A stretch of DNA of 7,227 bases from Deltaproteobacteria bacterium (GTDB taxonomy: Bacteria > Desulfobacterota > Desulfobacteria > Desulfobacterales > JAUVVS01), in the NCBI GenBank assembly GCA_030604545.1, contig JAUVVS010000098.1, positions 1 through 7,227 of the forward strand, given 5' to 3'. Below, in pieces: positions 6,248 to 7,227 of the stretch. How positions within the stretch are numbered: the first letter of the stretch is position 1; every line of letters starts with the position of its first letter. The notes beneath the pieces are model-generated. The model searched no databases and was not told where the DNA came from. It saw only the letters and a program-made list of their open reading frames with translations. Both the position numbers and the translations under genes were made by a program.

Positions 6248-6476
6248 GATTTTTACAAATCAGTATTTTAAGAAAAGGAAGAGGCAGAATGCCTACTGTT
6301 TATGCTTTGCCGGATTTACTCAATATTGCGGAAGGGAAAAAGGTTCTATAATTTTGGGTAAAGAAGAACACACTCAAGTTGACTTGCGTAAGCTGTTTCA
6401 GGAAGTGCTTTACGCAAATAGCGTTTCGATTGTCAGGCTTTACACAAAATTGGAAAAAAGGGGTAATTCCCATTGA
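6240..6476 (+). CDS. Small unrecognised ORF between vsr and res, frame uncertain
   Basis: An intact frame runs from ATG 6240, inside the end of vsr, to TGA 6474-6476, which overlaps the res TTG start (TTGA). It gives 78 residues that I do not recognise. The C-terminal half (GKEEHTQVDLRKLFQEVLYA) looks like real protein. The N-terminal part (KKRKRQNAYCLCFAGF) looks less so. A better start by ribosome-binding site is ATG 6289, behind AAGGAAGAGG (6275-6284), but that frame reaches TAA at 6349 after 20 codons (MPTVYALPDLLNIAEG then KKVL). A single shift of -1 in the A5 run at 6337-6341 would join it to the plausible C-terminal half, giving about 60 residues. The gene may therefore be frameshifted, phase-variable or recoded. 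A third option is TTG 6354 with AAAAGG 10 bases upstream, giving about 40 residues. Confidence 0.35.
   Translation: MIRIFTNQYFKKRKRQNAYCLCFAGFTQYCGREKGSIILGKEEHTQVDLRKLFQEVLYANSVSIVRLYTKLEKRGNSH
6458..6475 (+). promoter_or_regulatory. Ribosome-binding site and TTG start of res
   Basis: AAGGGG at 6458-6463 lies 9 bases before TTG 6473-6475. An in-frame TAA at 6464-6466 leaves only two codons (TTC, CCA) before the TTG, so no ATG or GTG start is possible upstream. The next in-frame ATG (6599) would delete the conserved N-terminus. The TTG start is therefore well supported. Confidence 0.8.
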
Positions 6477-7227
6477 AACTCCATTTCGACCCCAACCAGC
6501 AATTCCAAATTGACGCGATCAATTCCATTGTCGGCATTTTCGAGGGCCAGCCCTTGAACTATGGGGACTTCGGTTTTACTATTGACTATGAGAACTATAT
6601 GTTTCAGGAAGGCGGTGTCGGCAACCGCTTGACCGTCAGCGAGGAGCAGATTCTTAAAAATGTGCAGTCGGTTCAGAACAAAAACGAACTGCCCGTTTCG
6701 GAAACGCTTGACGGCATGCACTTTTCCGTGGAGATGGAAACAGGCACCGGCAAGACCTATGTGTACCTCAGAACGATTTATGAACTGAACAGAAACTATG
6801 GCTTCAGAAAATTCGTAATTGTTGTGCCCTCCATTGCCATCCGCGAGGGAGCTATAAAAAACCTTGAAATCACCTTTGACCATTTCCAGAACCTCTACGA
6901 CAAAATCCCGGTAAACTTCGAGGTGTATGATTCCAGGCGAGTTTCCAATCTAAGGAATTTTGCCGTCAGCAACACCATTCAGATTCTTGTCATCAATATT
7001 GATTCCTTTGCCAAAGACGAAAACATCATAAACAAGCCGAATGACAAACTGACCGGCAAAAGACCGATAGAGTTTATTCAGGCGACCGGTCCGATCGTAA
7101 TTGTGGATGAACCGCAGAACATGGAAACGGACATCAGAAAAAAAGCAATTGATAACCTGAACCCGCTCTGCACCTTGCGCTATTCCGCCACCCATATCAG
7201 CCATTACAATATGGTCTACAGCCTTGA
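6473..7227 (+). CDS. res: Type III restriction enzyme Res subunit, 3' end missing
   Basis: The visible 251 residues are the N-terminal part of a superfamily 2 helicase-nuclease of the type III Res family, which normally runs to about 900-1000 residues. They begin KLHFDPNQQFQIDAI, a typical Res opening. Walker A is METGTGKT, with Lys94 and Thr95. VPSIAIREG follows as motif Ia, then the DEPQ form of the Walker B/DEAD box at 212-215, characteristic of type III Res, then SATH at 238-241 as motif III. The remaining helicase motifs and the C-terminal PD-(D/E)XK nuclease would lie beyond the window. With Mod it would use ATP to move along DNA and cut a set distance from unmodified sites. GC content in sampled lines, near 47-48%, matches the conserved parts of mod and not the intervening genes, which supports mod and res as the original pair. 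Confidence 0.95.
   Translation, partial: MKLHFDPNQQFQIDAINSIVGIFEGQPLNYGDFGFTIDYENYMFQEGGVGNRLTVSEEQILKNVQSVQNKNELPVSETLDGMHFSVEMETGTGKTYVYLRTIYELNRNYGFRKFVIVVPSIAIREGAIKNLEITFDHFQNLYDKIPVNFEVYDSRRVSNLRNFAVSNTIQILVINIDSFAKDENIINKPNDKLTGKRPIEFIQATGPIVIVDEPQNMETDIRKKAIDNLNPLCTLRYSATHISHYNMVYSL

Noticed and set aside
6440..7204. Minus-strand open frames at 6440-6883 and 6950-7204
   Set aside because: They lie antisense to the Res frame, which carries Walker A, DEPQ and SATH motifs in order. The antisense proteins show nothing recognisable.
1..7227. CRISPR array, tRNA, rRNA or insertion sequence
   Set aside because: No regularly spaced repeats, tRNA-like cloverleaf, rRNA segment, transposase or terminal inverted repeats were seen.

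Overview
The window holds a restriction-modification (R-M) island. One complete R-M module (GHKL-ATPase/nuclease, cytosine-5 methyltransferase, Vsr endonuclease) lies between the methyltransferase (mod) and restriction (res) genes of a type III system. All the genes are on the + strand, packed so tightly that they probably form one operon. The host cannot be named. It is a bacterium of moderate GC. The short GC-rich hairpins in the only long non-coding stretch resemble dispersed repeats I associate with Desulfobacterota, Nitrospirota or Brocadiales-like genomes; this is a hint, not an assignment.

Layout. Positions 3-530 are the 3' part of a gene for a SEC-C zinc-motif protein that starts before the window. 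Positions 531-1005 are non-coding: an AT-rich dyad, a repeat-like hairpin, a candidate extended -10 promoter, a second dyad at the predicted transcript start, and a GC-rich hairpin 30 bases before mod. Positions 1006-2865 are mod, an N6-adenine methyltransferase. Positions 2879-4804 encode a GHKL (MutL/MORC-like) ATPase with a C-terminal PD-(D/E)XK-like domain. Positions 4801-5838 are a cytosine-5 methyltransferase, and 5831-6247 a Vsr-type mismatch endonuclease. A small unrecognised ORF, possibly frameshifted, fills 6240-6476. The type III Res helicase/nuclease starts at a TTG at 6473 and runs off the end.

How they work together. By family knowledge, Mod and Res form an ATP-dependent type III enzyme that methylates one adenine strand and cleaves between head-to-head unmodified sites. 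The three inner genes look like a separate module: the cytosine methylase protects a site, the GHKL-nuclease is the likely restriction component, and Vsr repairs T:G mismatches left by deamination of 5-methylcytosine. Eye counts give about 47% GC in the conserved parts of mod and in sampled lines of res, but roughly a third in sampled lines of the inner genes. This fits a later insertion into an older mod-res operon. The target-recognition region of mod is itself AT-rich (about 38%), suggesting a separate exchange of specificity.
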